DNA of 64,000 nucleotides from Mytilus trossulus (lineage: Eukaryota > Mollusca > Bivalvia > Mytilida > Mytilidae). Below are positions 1 through 13,459 of this stretch, one piece after another. The notes beneath the pieces are model-generated. The model was given only the letters and a program-made list of their open reading frames with translations. It made no database searches and was not told where the DNA came from. Positions within the stretch are counted from its first letter, which is position 1. Each line of letters starts with the position of its first letter. The stretch covers positions 14,770,195-14,834,194 of the forward strand of contig NC_086384.1 of assembly GCF_036588685.1 (NCBI RefSeq), written 5' to 3'. A program made the position numbers and the translations under genes.

Positions 1-1925
1 GAGTACATCCCCACTATTTTTTTTTAATATATTCTCATCCACTAAAGTCATTCAAGTACTGAGGGAACATTTGATGTAAGGTTTGTCCACATTTTGGGTT
101 TGTCCACATTTTGGAATACATACTATTGAGTCTGTTCCCCAATGTCTCCAATTTGGAATATTGCAATACATAAAATTTAGAATGGAAACTGGGAATACAT
201 GTGTATGTCAAAGAAACAACAACCCAATCAAAGAGCAGACAACACCCGAAGGACATCAATTGGTTTTTAATGGAGTAAGAAACTCCCAGCTGACCCCTGA
301 GAAAAGATGTACAGATGTACCGATTAAATTCAATAGTCTGTTCTAAGATTCATGAGATACACTTCAATATTCATTATTCATTGAAAAAGTCGAATCATCT
401 TTTAGAAGTGTTGTTCCAATGGAAATGAAACATGCACCCCTCACCCTCTTTATAAGTTAAAAAGGCTACATTTTTTCCTTTTCTTAAAACCGCAAATTCT
501 TTTAGGGGGTGGAGGGATGTTCCAAACCTGTTTCTTAGTGGAATTGTGAATCTTCTTGAGATTTTTTTTCTTTTATTGGTGGGGGGAGGGAGGTCCCAAC
601 TTGTTGTTTATAAGTTGTTAATCACGTTTTGAAAACGTCTGGCTAAAAAATGAAAGAAAACAAACAAACAAACAATAGAAAACATGACACAACATAAAGA
701 TAAATAAAGAATAAGCAACACGAACCCCACCAGAAAAAAGGGGTGATCGCAGATGCTCCGGAAGGGTTTAATATGTCTGGACTATTTTTTCCTCATTTTT
801 GAAGGCTGTATAGTAGCCTATATGTACTTCGTAATTTGAACCTCTGTGGATAGTTGTCTCGTTGGCAATCATACCACATATACTGATTTTTATATGGATT
901 GCAGACCTGCACAAAGATGTTCAAAGTTGAATAAACTGCAAACAGCCTACTACAATGATGAGTATAATTAGTATACATGTTGATTTGCAAAGGAACTACA
1001 TGCAATGTTCATTTTAAAAATGGAAGGTCTTTTGTCACTTTGCAATATTGAATTATATAAGAAATTGTCAGTGTTTATCAGAAAACTGTCTTCTCTTCTT
1101 TAAAATTTGTTTGTATTAATTTGTTAATCACATGTTCATTTCTGTCATATTGAATATATGCTTGTTAACAATAATAACTTCTTGTAACACATTGTAAATG
1201 TGCCTGGGTGTTTTCCTAATAAACATTGATTTTTGAATCTTGCAAGTGTTTATTGGAAATAAAAGGGTTCCACGACCAATCTTATCTTAATTTAAGTGCA
1301 AATAACATGCTAGAAGTTGATGACAACAAAGAGGTATAAAGATAGAAACTCTAAATTAGTGTCAATTTATGTTTTCAATTCATACTCTGCACCATCGCCA
1401 AATCACATAGATCCACCACGGCTGAATAAAAGACAGTATATATCTGTGCTTTATTAACATTAAATGCACGTTAAGATCTTTTATTTCTCTTTATAAATAA
1501 TACATTAGTAAAATACATAACTTGATATTCAAAACTCATACACCAACCTATGTATGTTGGCAATCTAGCTAATCCTGCTAATTGCATAGTATTTTTCATG
1601 TGCATTAGGCGATAGGTTTGATGCCTTTCTTATTATCTGTTGCTTAACGTGTCATATTAAGGTATATAGGAAAATAATTCTGAGACAGGTACCTGTGCTT
1701 GTAATCATCAATTCATAAACTTTATTCAGGGTCTCATTCAACTTGATTCTGAACTTAAACTGATTTTCACATGGTATCTGCTGATAAAAATGCCACTTTA
1801 AAGTCTACTCCTCTGTGAACTTACTTGTTATTTGTTGTTGCTTGCCTGCAAATTCTGCCGCAAATTTCCAATTGAGTTTATCTAAAATGTCATGTTAAGC
1901 TTCTGAAATCTTCTTCCTCGTCGGC
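1..1925. other. Non-coding stretch with repeat fragments
   Basis: No exon with convincing splice sites or a recognisable protein was seen. Positions 86-115 hold a short direct duplication of TTTGTCCACATTTTGG. Positions 630-745 match the interspersed family called A here (plus orientation; CATGACACAACATA, then GAATAAGCAACACGAACCCC). Positions 845-880 carry the SINE-tail-like motif AGTTGTCTCGTTGGCAATC. The rest is AT-rich and may include the 3' flank of the HEPN gene. Confidence 0.6.
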
Positions 1926-1931
1926 TTTATT
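1926..1931 (-). terminator. Candidate poly(A) signal of the HEPN gene
   Basis: TTTATT on the plus strand reads AATAAA on the minus strand, about 280 nt past the stop codon at 2208-2210. Another match lies at 1721-1726. The choice between them is a guess from position alone. Confidence 0.3.
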
Positions 1932-2207
1932 AGCTCGGAAGAGGATATGTTTCACTGTATTGTATAATTCTGTAGACTTTAAATTAATTTTTTTTTATAT
2001 GATTCTCCAGTGAGACTTTTAATGTCAGTCTTATAGTTCATGGAATTTAATTTTGACAACTGGTAATAAGAAATAAATTGATATACACAGATATAATCGA
2101 CTATTTAATTACTATACTTATGTACCACTATACTCTTCGGTGCAACAAATCAAACACTTTATCGAGAAAACAATAAATTATCATTTAATACGTGCCGCGA
2201 TGATAAT

Positions 2208-5200
2208 CTATTTACTATTTGCTTTTGTCGGATTATTTTGTTTGTATTTTTCAAATGTTTCTAATCCAGAAAAAGACCTTAGATCACATTCATATTGTTC
2301 AACCGTTTCTATGAGAGCTTTTATTTCACTTTTACTTTTTATTTGCTCCAACAGGTGAACGCATCGCTCACTGCAACTTGAAAGTATTTGGTCAACTTTT
2401 GTTAAGTATTCTCTTATGTTCTCTAGATTTTCTATTTTCATGTGTTCTTTGTCAATACTAGTTTCAAGTTCTGACTTGGTAAACGTTAGACGGTTAACAT
2501 CTAACTCAAAGCTATCACGCTCCCTTTTGAGTTCTTGAACTGTTGTGTTGGCTTCGATTATGTTTTTTTCTAAACTAGCACACTTATACTGTGCGTTTGC
2601 TACAGTCCTATTAAGGCCTGAAACTGTATCAATTATGAAGTCAAAAATTGGAAGTCTATCCCCAAATACACCTTTTTTCGTTTTATCTAAATGGCGCTGA
2701 TGTTGAATTTGAGCCTCGTTAAGTCTTATGTTGGTTGCTTTGAGTTCCTGGTTAGCATTTGTAATGGATGTTTCATATTTATCTAGGAATGCCCTTTTAT
2801 CATATAACTGCTGTTTTATCAAAAAATACTCTGACAACAAAGAATTATGTTTTAAATAAATTTGTCCTAAAGAATTTCTAATTGACTCATAAAAAACGGC
2901 GGATTTTTCAACAGCATTCACAAAAGAGTTTTGAGCTTCGTTAACATTATATACAGTTGATGATATAGTTGTGTTTTCTTCCAGTGAATTAAGTATATGC
3001 CAGTCCGCCTTATTCATGAGTAAAGTTTTCGATACAAGACCAAGAGTCGCAGTCCCTTTTTCAAAATGAGTTATAACTACTTCTTGAATCTGCTTTTCAA
3101 AACTATCAACCTCGTTGCCTTCATGATACCTACGAAAAACACAACAGATGTATTGACAAATTGAGATAATCCCTTAGACACTGTCATGTAAATGATACAA
3201 AGCCATTTAAGTCTGAACATAAAACAAGAAACCAAAAATTAAAATGATGCTGTCAATATTTATAGCCATTTGAACATTTGAAATAAAGTCGATTCTTAAC
3301 TTATCTGGAAATTTACTGTTATGTTTTATAACTAAATTTAGAGACAATTACAATTACACATAAATGTATGTTCCTTATTTTCAATTTATTCTTCCAAGTT
3401 CTACATAAATGTATAATCTTTGACAGTAAAAATATCACCGAGATAAATTGCTATTTGTTTATAATAATGTTTATGTTCTAATCAATCAAATTTGGTATAA
3501 ATACTTTTTTGTAATGTTTATGGCACCGTCGACTTGATTTGGACAAACTGTTTTATCCTTGACCTGCATTCCGTCATTCCGAAACGACAAATCATCACTA
3601 CAAAAGTGTAAAAGTTTGAAAAGACCAGTTTTTGTCTTAATTTGCATGAATGATTGCTTCAAAACTATGACTTGTGTCTAAATTTTTCTTGACAAATTCT
3701 CATTGATATCAAATTTGTATGACATTTACTCGACAAATTCTCGACATTCTGAGTATGGTCTTAAGATGTCTTGACAAATTCTTTAAATTTGAATACTGTC
3801 TTTAAATTTCTTGACATATTCTCGGCAGTCTTATTTTTTCTCAGTATGGCTTGACATATTCTGAACATTTTGAATTGTGTCTTAAATTTCAAGTTACACT
3901 TGTTACAACAAAAATAAAAATTGGGCATGTAAAATAATTGAAAATTTTGGTATATAAATATTTTAACAAATACAAATATGGCTATGAAATCTTAATTATT
4001 TCATATCGGTTGAGAATAAGTTTCTCTTATTGGATAAAAAGGGGTCACATGACATTCATTAATCTTCAGTAATAAATTCCATCGGTCATTAACAGAACAA
4101 TACGGACCAGAAAACCGGTCGTAAATGAACTTTTACATGATATGGACCGATGGGGCGTGGTTTACGTCTGATATTGACCGTTGGGGCGTGGTTTCCGTTT
4201 GATAATGACTGTTGGGGCGTGGTTTCTCTATTAATGACCGGTGGGGCGTGGTTTCTCTGTTTAGAAAGATGTACCTTTTATAAAACATGTTCCTGTTTTT
4301 AATATTATATTTAAGTTGTTGAATTGTTTATTACATTTTTTCGTTAACGGTAAAATTAAAGAAAACTTAATTAAGAATTTAAATACTAAAATGAATGGCA
4401 GTTTTACTACGACTGGTCGTCACTCTTTGCTATAGAAATCGTACAACTATTCGAGTTCGCTTTAGGCCTTTTTAATTTATGAGAATTTTCCAAAACATGG
4501 TTTCTCAATGAAATAAACATAATAGTTCTTGAAAAACTGGTCATTATCGTGATACATGGACTGCCCGTAGGACAGTGGTATTGACTGCGACAGCGATAAT
4601 GACCTCGCCTGCGGTTCAGTCATTATCACTATCTTAGTCAATACCACTGTCCTGTGGGCAGTCCATATATCACGATAATGACCAGTTTTTCAAGAACAAT
4701 TATATAAGTATTAACAGTACAATTGTGGGTATGTTGATATAACACAATTCAAATGTGGGTTTTTAAATTATTACAAATATTAATTCCTAAATCTCTTAAA
4801 TAATTGCTAACTGATTAAAATTCTACATCCATAATATTAAATGTAAATATGGTAAATAATTATTGTATCAAAATATGGTTTTTATAAATAGCAAAGAATG
4901 ATGGTATCCTATTTCTTCCAAGAATTTATATAGTCTTACTTTACCAATCCTTGCTTTAACCAAGGATTTGTATAATATCATCTGTTTGAATATATATTAA
5001 GTATTACACGTTAACAGGAAGTTCCCCATGCAATTAAGGTATTCCACACCTCAGGGTAATCGCAACTGTCATATGGAAAATTACTGGGTAAGCTGTAATC
5101 AGACATGCAACTTAATATCTGTTGACTGACCATGCCACTACAATTTAAAATGTACTTGATAAATTTTGTCTTATTTAATTTATGAAATGGATCTCAAACA

Positions 5201-8200
5201 GACATTCATATTATAGATCTTTACATTTGTTTCTTGTTCTATTATTTCTTGAGAATAAAATAAGGATTTATTACTAATATTTAACTTTGATAAAAAAAAA
5301 TCATGAAATTCAACACTCGATTTTGAATAAAAGATATTTTTTAGGTGGCTCTATAAACAAATTATTTGACCAAAACGCCCCCCCCCCCTATTTTTAAGCA
5401 AAAAACACTCGCAAGATGAACTGGAATAAGAAAATCCTTAGTTTTTCAAAAAAATATTAAGAAAAATCACTAAAAGAGTAAAAAACATATTTTGACAAAA
5501 CGCATTTGACTAACAGGTCAAAGAACTGATGTTCTAAAACCCTGCTTACCGCCCTTGGCGATTGCCAAATAAATTGATCATAAGGTGTAATAAAATGGAT
5601 CCAAATTAATTCTATACGAAGTAGAAAACAAAAAACTTGCGGCAAAGATGGTGAACCACAACATGAGGTGCTAAGTGTTTTATACCATATCAGTATTTCG
5701 ACAATTAATGTCTCTTCAGTGATGTTAGGGATCGAAAAGATATTAAGAAGGCATTTTAATTTACCTCAATTAAGGATAGACTCATGAATTTAAAAAAGTC
5801 AAAATAGGGTGAACGGTAATATAAATCGGAGGGAAAATATAGCACAAGCACAAACGAAATAAATATAAACAAGTCTAAATTGAAAACAACGTTCAAACCT
5901 ATGGTTGCGTCGGATAAAAACTATATATATATAAATACTCACATCTTTAAGTAAGAGCGATGTTGTAATGAATTTGTTAATTATGTTATCAATTTACCTT
6001 TGCAGGGATTTTCTTGCTTTTGACGATCTGAAACAAAAATAAAAAAAGTCTGCTTTTTAAAAGCAATACTGTTAATAGAGTTAACCTTACACAAATGCAT
6101 ATATATCGGGCTTCAATAATGAAGCGCATGTAATCATATGCTTTAACAAATAAAAACCAAAAAAAAGTTGAATAATTGAATTATAAGCAGAAAGTAAAAT
6201 CACAAACATACTAAACTCCAACAAGATTACAATTAATAATTGAAATAATGAATTATGAATATAAGATTATGAGTTATGATATTTATTTGCTATATATGTA
6301 CAATATTGCCGAACAACGTGGCCGATACAAGGGTTATTATTTCCCCCGTCTTTTATAATATAGATCTAATAACCAATATCCTTGTATATTTTGTTCGTTG
6401 ATTTCTTACTTATTGTGAGAAATTAAACACACATATGGTTCAGTAAATATAAATGTAAGACATTAGCTTTCCAAATTATAATTGCACAATATTTTATGTT
6501 AATATTTAAATACCTCTCATTCTCGTCTTTTGAAAAATCACTTTTTCTTTTTCTAGTAACTGAAAAAGATTGAGTTTCTCATAAAAAAAAATTCATGAAA
6601 TCCATCTTCTCATATTGTTTTTTCGTTACATAAAAAGTTCTATACGTGAATGAAATTTAAAAAAAATTAACAGCTTACATCACAATTAATCTTCTTTTTA
6701 AAATAGTTAATTATTCGTTTAAAATAACTATATCAAATGCATTACAGTTATATTCTGCATTATAATACAAATTCATGAACTACTTTATTATTAAGGCCTA
6801 TGACACCAATTGAAGCGCCTCTTTATCTTGAAATGTACACGTTTAAAAAGCTAATGATTCATATATTAATTGGAGTTTATCAAAGGTTGACTTATAAAGC
6901 AGACATAAACACATAGTGCAAACTTTGGTTTTGGTGTTCAGAAAATTGCCTTATAGCTTTTGTTTATCAGGACGAATTTATCACTAGAAAATGTATAAAA
7001 ATGTTTGTCTCTGATTATCGCCAGAGGTACAACTCGGATTGCTGACTGAATATAGCTTATAAATAGAATGAACGATGTGATAAATTAATCGTTAAGGAAT
7101 ATCGCTTGGCATGTTTTAGAAGTTTTGTCAGATTTTTAAATCCTTTGTTTTATCCATTTGAATGCCTTACAAAAATTGCCCACTAACCCCCATTTGTCTT
7201 TTTATAAATCGTTTACATGTGTATTTATCTGCAAAATTCTCATAAAACCTTTGTAATTATCTTACAGTTTTTGAGAACTTAAACCTGTCAATGATAACGC
7301 TATGAAAAATCAAGAGAGAAAATTTTCCCGCTAAAATTTAAATGGCTTATATCTCGAAAACAAGCACACAGACATATATTTATCCTCTATGAATACCCTT
7401 TCTTTATCTTCAAGTGTAATGAAAAGCTTGTTATTTTGAAACTGAGTAGCTTACTTCCTTAATAAATTATAACTTTTAAATCAAAATCTTTTTGGTAAAC
7501 AACTTACAATTTACATCATCCGGGCATCTGTCACTTTGAGAAAATGACATTTTCACATCAATCTTAGCTTTTTTGTACCGCAATCCGCATTCTTTGAAAA
7601 TAACTTTCAAAAATTCTTGCAGAGAATCTTTCAATCCATCCATACTGTTTAAAACTGTCAGTTCTTTGAAGCATGCTTCTATAACTATACTGCCTAGACG
7701 GACGCCTAATATATTGATACGTTCATTCGTTTCATTGATTTTTGGAATTGCATCACTTATCTTGCTAACAACATCATTCAAATCAATATTCTTTGCATCT
7801 ACTGTCAATATTAGTTGAAACGTGTTCCCTGAAATAAGTAAAATTATGCTGAAGTAGAATTTGCAATAATGAATGCATCATATAGGTAATAACACATCAT
7901 AGGTCGACAAAAAGCAACACCATGGCAAGACATACTACCGATACAGACTAAACGCAAGTACAACTGTATGATAATCAATTCCTGTACAACTAAGGCACAC
8001 TATTGTGTTACTCAAAACAGATCTCAATCATATGTCGTCATAAAGGGTTTAATTTAGGTAATTTTTTATATAAGGTATGTGCATTCTTAAACAAAAGGCG
8101 AAAGATACCAACGGGACATTCGAACTCAAAGGTCGAAAATAAACAAACAACGACATGGTCCTGCCTTAGCTTCTGCTAGAAATCATCACATACTTGAACT

Positions 8201-11200
8201 TTCGCACATTCTTAAAAATAGCGAGCTCTGCGTTAAATGTAGATCATTAGAAAAGCTAGAGATTAGTACACAACTAATATTGGATGCTAGTGCCTTGCTC
8301 TGTAATTGTCAATGTAAATGTGGATGTACAGACTTTCTTCATCTTGTAGAGTACATTAGTAGAAAACTTTGCTTTGCGTTGCATATTAGACGTAATACAC
8401 TATTATTAACATTAACGACGAATAAAAAGAAAGGGTAACTTGCAACCACTCAGTCAAAGGCGTGATTATTTAAAGTCTAAATTATTTTTGTTTTAGATTT
8501 TAAAAAGTGTGAGAAACATTTGTGGGTGTTATATACACCAATGTATTCTACTCTGAAACCAAAGGTGTGCCTTTCAAAGGCAGGATATTCATACAAGACA
8601 AGACAAGACATGGCTTAAAAGAAAACGAGCAACAGATAAACGGTACCAAAAACAACATATTAACCAAAACTACAGACTGGACTATACGAACCCAAGTGTT
8701 AGATATACAGAATCAATCTTATAAATTGAGATAGCATGCAAATAACGAGATTACTTTTCAATATGTACACCATTGCTTGTAAAAAAAAAAGGCTAAATAA
8801 TTTTTGAATTGGCACATTTACCTTTTCTGTAACTTTCACAAGCTTCCGGTATCTCTCCTACTACGTTTATCTTGCTTCTTCCATATTTAAAATTCAATGC
8901 CAGTTCATCTGAAAAGCAAATATAAACCAAAATAAAACGTCTTATTCTGAATAGAGAGGGTTGTTCGCGTGTTATGTACAAGAAAAGACCCATTTTATTC
9001 ATCAGATAAATAAAAATCGTCCAAATATTTAATTTTCCCATGTACGAGGCGATGGGGTTTTAAATATTGAAATTACCAAGATCTGATAGCCGTATAATCC
9101 AATTTAAAGCGCAGATAAAATGTGGTGTCTTGTTTTTGGTTCTTTTGAAACTGAGTGGAATATTTGCATCTTTGTATGAAATCCTTGTTTTAGTTCTAAT
9201 CGAACTTATGATATCTTCTTTGACTCTGATGTACATATTCATTTCTTAGAATTTTTCAATTTTTCATCATTAGTCAGTGAGAATCCAAGGGGGTCACAAA
9301 GTTACAATCTATTCCATATTTCTTTTGTAGCATTTATCAATGTTGCCATGTATGACAATAAATCAATACGAAACCATTGTTTTTAAATAAATAACTTTAA
9401 GAACTTTGATAAGATTCGGAATGTACTTTTGGCAGGGACGAATTTGCAAAAATAAAATACGTATGTTTTGCCATTTCTCCTTCTTTACGCACACCGAGTA
9501 GCTTCATTAATCGCAAACAGAAAACATGCTTAGGTCTTAATTAACACAGATTTAAATGATAGTATATGTGGTCATTTTTTTAAATTTTCTGTTTACAAAA
9601 CTTAGAATTTTTCTAAAAACTAAGGATTTTCTTACCCCAGGAGTAGATTACCTTAGCCGTATTTGGCACAACTTTTTGGAATTTTGGGTCCTCAATGCTC
9701 TACAACTTTGTATTTATTTGGCTTTTTAACTATTTTGATATGAGCGTCACTGATGAGTCTTATGTAGACGAAACGCGCGTCTGGCGTATAAAATTGTAAT
9801 CCTGGTACTTTTGATAACTTTTTACCTAATTTAGAAATAACTGTATTCATGCATTGTGTCATTTCACTTATTTGATTCTGTAACCCCGTATTGGTTTCTG
9901 ATTGTACAAACACAGCATGTTCCAGGCTATCCGAAGTGACAACAGATTGTTCTCTGATCTGGAAAAGTAGTTTGCAATTAATTAATTGTGTAGTTATCCA
10001 CTTTAAAAGTCAACTAAAATATTAAACAATATCATATTTATAAACTAACTGTTAACAAAACCTTGAATTTTTGGAATACTATTGTGTATGTACTAGTATA
10101 CAACAATGTGTTCCAAATACACTTGCAACAGCTTATTGCGAAAGTTTTGATTGAGAAATCAAATCGGCTCGTACTAGATTTGAAGACGTATGATGTGTAT
10201 GATAGCTTTTAAAAAGCCTTGATTATATTATTCGTTTTCAGTTGTCGGAAAATGTGTGACAAAATTAATCATAAAAATAAATGCGTATAGTACAGTGTAA
10301 TGGTGACTACTCGAGGAAGATATGTTTTGGTGTTTGTCCTGGAGCCTACAATACACGCCTGCTGTCACGATTCCGGTTTCCTTTGTATCTACTTGTCTAG
10401 CAAATAATGTAGGTTAGGTGAATATTTCATATTTGGATTCTATTGATCGGACGATGGTTGTCATAATGAATGACATTTATTTTTCCATGTCATTTCAACG
10501 TTAACAATGAAACCAAATTCAAGCAAATATCGCAGTAAAGAGAAACCCGAAACCTTAATTTTCATTATTCGCCTACAATGGCAAAGGACAAATCTATCCC
10601 TGTCTGTTAATATATAACTAAAGATAGTGGTGTCAATATATAAAATGGCTGCAAATGCGATTGTTAGGAAAATAGTTGCATTCAATAGCAATGTTTTCTT
10701 TAGCAGCTGGAACTACACAACATTAGTATGAAGATTAAAAAAATAATCGAAAGTCTAAATTATATATTGATATCAATTTTTTTTTACTGAAAGTTGTATG
10801 GAGCAATTTACTTAATGATTCTACATGTTATTCAATGTAGGCTAACTGTCATTAACTTGCATTATCAATTTATATCTTTACCGTTACGACACATATCGTC
10901 TGTTTCTTGAAGTGTGTGTTCTGTGCTAAATTATTGCAATATCAAACGCCCTAAATGATACTATTGGCATACCTGTTCCATTTCCAACCTAAGTTGATCA
11001 TTCAAAGTATGTATCTGTTCTGTACTTGGATCTTCAGCTTTCATTTGATTTATTTTTGTCTTTAGCATATTTATTACCCAGCCACTTGACTGTGTGTTTG
11101 TTGCAATACCACAAACTGCTGTTTCAAGTCTTCTCCATAAATCATGAAACGTTATATCATCAAAAACGTTAGTGGCTGCGGCATGGCATAGCGTGTTTCT

Positions 11201-11656
11201 AACTGCTTTAATTTCTGTTATCCAATTAATATTTTGCGCCGACGGATTACCAAACTTTAACAATAATGGACAGACGGTGCTTATGTCAATGTCATCTAAT
11301 GAACATTCTTTTACAGCAATTATATTGCAACAGCATGTCTCTACAATTTTGCCATTTCTATTTCGTTTTTTATGTCTTAGATTAATAGTTCCACTTATAT
11401 CATACAATTTTTCGAACTGTCCTTGAGAAAATCTACCCTGTATGCCTCTTCCCGGACCACCAACAATACATTTACAACAGCAAATGTCAGGTGACCATAT
11501 ATGATAAATATTGTGCTGGTTGGCTTGAAGAAAAGATTTGAATGTCGAATTTGTTCCTAGCAAATTGTGTTTTGCATAATCTCTAACAACTTCAGTGGAT
11601 AAATCGATTGAAAATAACTGCAATCGCAAGTAATTGCGTTCTGTAATTGTACTCAT
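2208..11656 (-). CDS. HEPN_DZIP3-like domain and coiled-coil protein, seven coding exons
   Basis: Exons, in transcript order: 11656-10973, 9958-9826, 8908-8822, 7828-7508, 6559-6514, 6027-5998, 3129-2208. All have AG/GT boundaries and phases 0,1,1,1,2,2, giving 740 residues ending in TAG. Residues 1-185 resemble the HEPN domain of DZIP3-like proteins that are abundant in bivalves. It has Cys clusters (CCCKC 59-63, CCC 108-110), then LLLKFGNPSA, then AVRNTLCHAA, in which R153 and H158 form the Rx4H motif of HEPN ribonucleases. Residues 302-408 form a globular segment (LGSIVIEACFKEL) that I cannot name. Residues 409-434 are basic. Residues about 480-735 are rich in E, K, L and N with heptad character and are predicted coiled coil. 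No RING finger or transmembrane segment is visible. Family knowledge suggests RNA binding or cleavage, or immune signalling; that role is inferred. A 5' UTR exon may precede, since an AG (TTTTATAG) lies about 55 nt upstream of the ATG. Exon 4 could end at 7515 instead, but only 7508 keeps the later phases open. Confidence 0.85.
4145..4256 (+). repeat. Four-copy tandem repeat carrying GGGGCGTGG boxes
   Basis: GGGGCGTGG occurs at 4152, 4183, 4214 and 4243, each preceded by GAC(C/T)G and followed by TTT(A/C), a unit of 29-31 bp. It lies in the last intron of the HEPN gene. The box resembles Sp/KLF/EGR-type GC boxes; a regulatory role is only a possibility. Confidence 0.75.
4522..4700. mobile_element. 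Foldback element (near-perfect inverted repeat)
   Basis: Two arms of about 80 bp are reverse complements of each other. The left arm starts AGTTCTTGAAAAACTGG and the right arm ends CCAGTTTTTCAAGAAC. They are separated by a short GC-richer centre (CTCGCCTGCGG). The arms differ at a handful of positions, so this is an imperfect palindrome typical of a foldback or MITE insertion. It sits in the last intron of the HEPN gene and has no coding capacity. Confidence 0.85.
8085..8160 (+). repeat. Fragment of interspersed repeat family A
   Basis: Contains GGCGAAAGATACCAACGGG, then ACATTCGAACTCAAAG and AAACAACGACATGG, matching the left half of the fuller copies at 14250-14398 and 32190-32335. Lies in the intron after the coding exon at 7508-7828 in plus-strand terms, upstream of it in the gene. 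Confidence 0.7.
9566..9825 (-). repeat. Interspersed repeat family B, abutting an exon
   Basis: Read on the minus strand it begins GTAAAAAGTTATCAAAAG and contains CGCCAGACGCGCGTTTCG, GACTCATCAGTGACGCTCA and GGCTAAGGTAATCTAC, ending in the AAAATCCTTAGTTTTT segment. The same order is seen at 22.1, 55.5, 61.4 and 61.8 kb. Its first base follows the last base of HEPN-gene exon 2 (9826), so the GT of the splice donor is within or at the very edge of the repeat. Confidence 0.88.
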
Positions 11657-13459
11657 GTTCCAACAGTAAATTTGAAACCAAACAAGTCATTGAATGAGCA
11701 AATGTATACCTATAAAATAATATATCTCACCTTATATATTAGATCATTTCATTGGATACTTTAAATCTGGTTATAATGTAGACATGCTTTATGTCAGGAA
11801 TCTGTTAATCAGTCGATTTTTTTCTTTCTATTATATTGTTTTTGGTAAATCAAGCTGTTGATATTTTTATTTGAATTGTAAAACAGTTTGTCAAGTCGAT
11901 TTCATTTAATCGCTGACTTCATACGGGTTTGATTGTTTTCATATTATGGGCATTACGATATCTATAGTTCTATATATTCCCGTTTGCTGTTGCCGGACAG
12001 TTGTCTTACCTGATCCCTTACCGTATTTCCTGAATTTATTTTATAGAAGCTTCCGGTGCCTCTCTCGATGACCTTGTCTCATAACATATTAACTGTCAAA
12101 TTTGATGTGATCAGTCCAATAGATTGCTACATTACTCTGTCACCAGTTTTCCATGTAAGAGCAGTGTTGAGCGCACCTATACATGTTGAACCCTGTAATT
12201 AAGCGATTGTCGTTTGTTGTTTTGTGTATTATAAAAAAAAAACACATTCTAATGATGCTCTGTAACTAGTTAGGCTGTTGTTTTCTTTTTCATTTGATTT
12301 CTTTTTTATTTTGTCGTGTCGGAGCCTTTTAAAGTTCTCTATAAGTTTTATAAGTGTGTGTAAATTCAAATATTCAAAACCTACAATGCAGGGCAAAGCA
12401 AAACAAAATCACTCAATATCACATAAACACAATAAATAAAATAAATAAAATAAACAAGCTTTCAGTTAAACAACTACAATGTACATGTGTATTGTTTACA
12501 AAGTTAAGTGGTGGATCGATGATTTCGGGTCACATGCTTGTACACTGGCAGTAATAGAGGCGCTATATATAAGCTACTTATATTTTATTTTTTAACTAAC
12601 AATCCTCTCTTTTGTGACTATTGTTTAAAGCCGGATGGTATTCTTGGTTCCTTGTATCGTGTAACCGATATTTTTTTATCATTGAGCGAATGATGCTACA
12701 ATACAAGTATAGTCATGTACCTGTGTTAACTAAGTACGTTGAGATAATATTAAACGTCACTGTTTTCGAAATTAAAAACTCTTTCTATTTGGCGGGGTTG
12801 AAAAAATAAAACTGTCATTCTGCACAAAACAAAATTAGACGGATAAATGATTGCATATCTCTGTTTCCTCTTAATATGATAGTTGTCTATCTGAAGACGC
12901 CATTTTACCTAAGTATGTGGAAGTACATAGATTGAAATAAACAATTAATTTCCCCATAGGCGACAATGGTAGCCTTTTTCGAGATACAGACTTTAGAAAG
13001 TTGATTTTTTTAACGAAACCTTGCTAGAATCAAAGAAAGGTTATTAGGACAGTATTTTTTGGTCCCAAAAATATAGGTTCGCGTTGCTTTTCTTAGCGTA
13101 TTTTGTACTTATCTCCCATGCCTATCAATTTTGCCCTTAAAAATACGTGTCTTGTCCTAGCGTTGAAAAGTCATCTCAGTGCCTTCAGGGCTGCGGAATA
13201 ATTTTTATTTTGCCTTGTGTATAAAGCAGAGTGCACGAAGTCTCTAAAATAAAAAAGAACGGGCGCACATATCGACCAATCAGGATAAGCCATACTCTTA
13301 ATTCTGAATACCATGTTATGCTCATAAAATGGCTGCGCCCATAAAATCTAATGGTGTATTGTAACCTATAGTTGAAGTACCGGAAGACCTAAGAGCTCAC
13401 TAAAGTGTTTAATAAAGTCCTACATTATAACATATATTATAAAGGTAATAATCTTAGTA
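11657..13459. other. Non-coding, upstream of the HEPN gene
   Basis: No protein-coding exon recognised. It should contain the promoter and any 5' UTR exon of the minus-strand HEPN gene; no clear TATA or initiator could be singled out in such AT-rich sequence. A short AAATAAAATAAATA microsatellite lies near 12430. Confidence 0.5.

Noticed and set aside
9692-9913. A 73-residue ORF as a unit
   Set aside because: Only its first part is exon sequence; the remainder is a translation of repeat family B.
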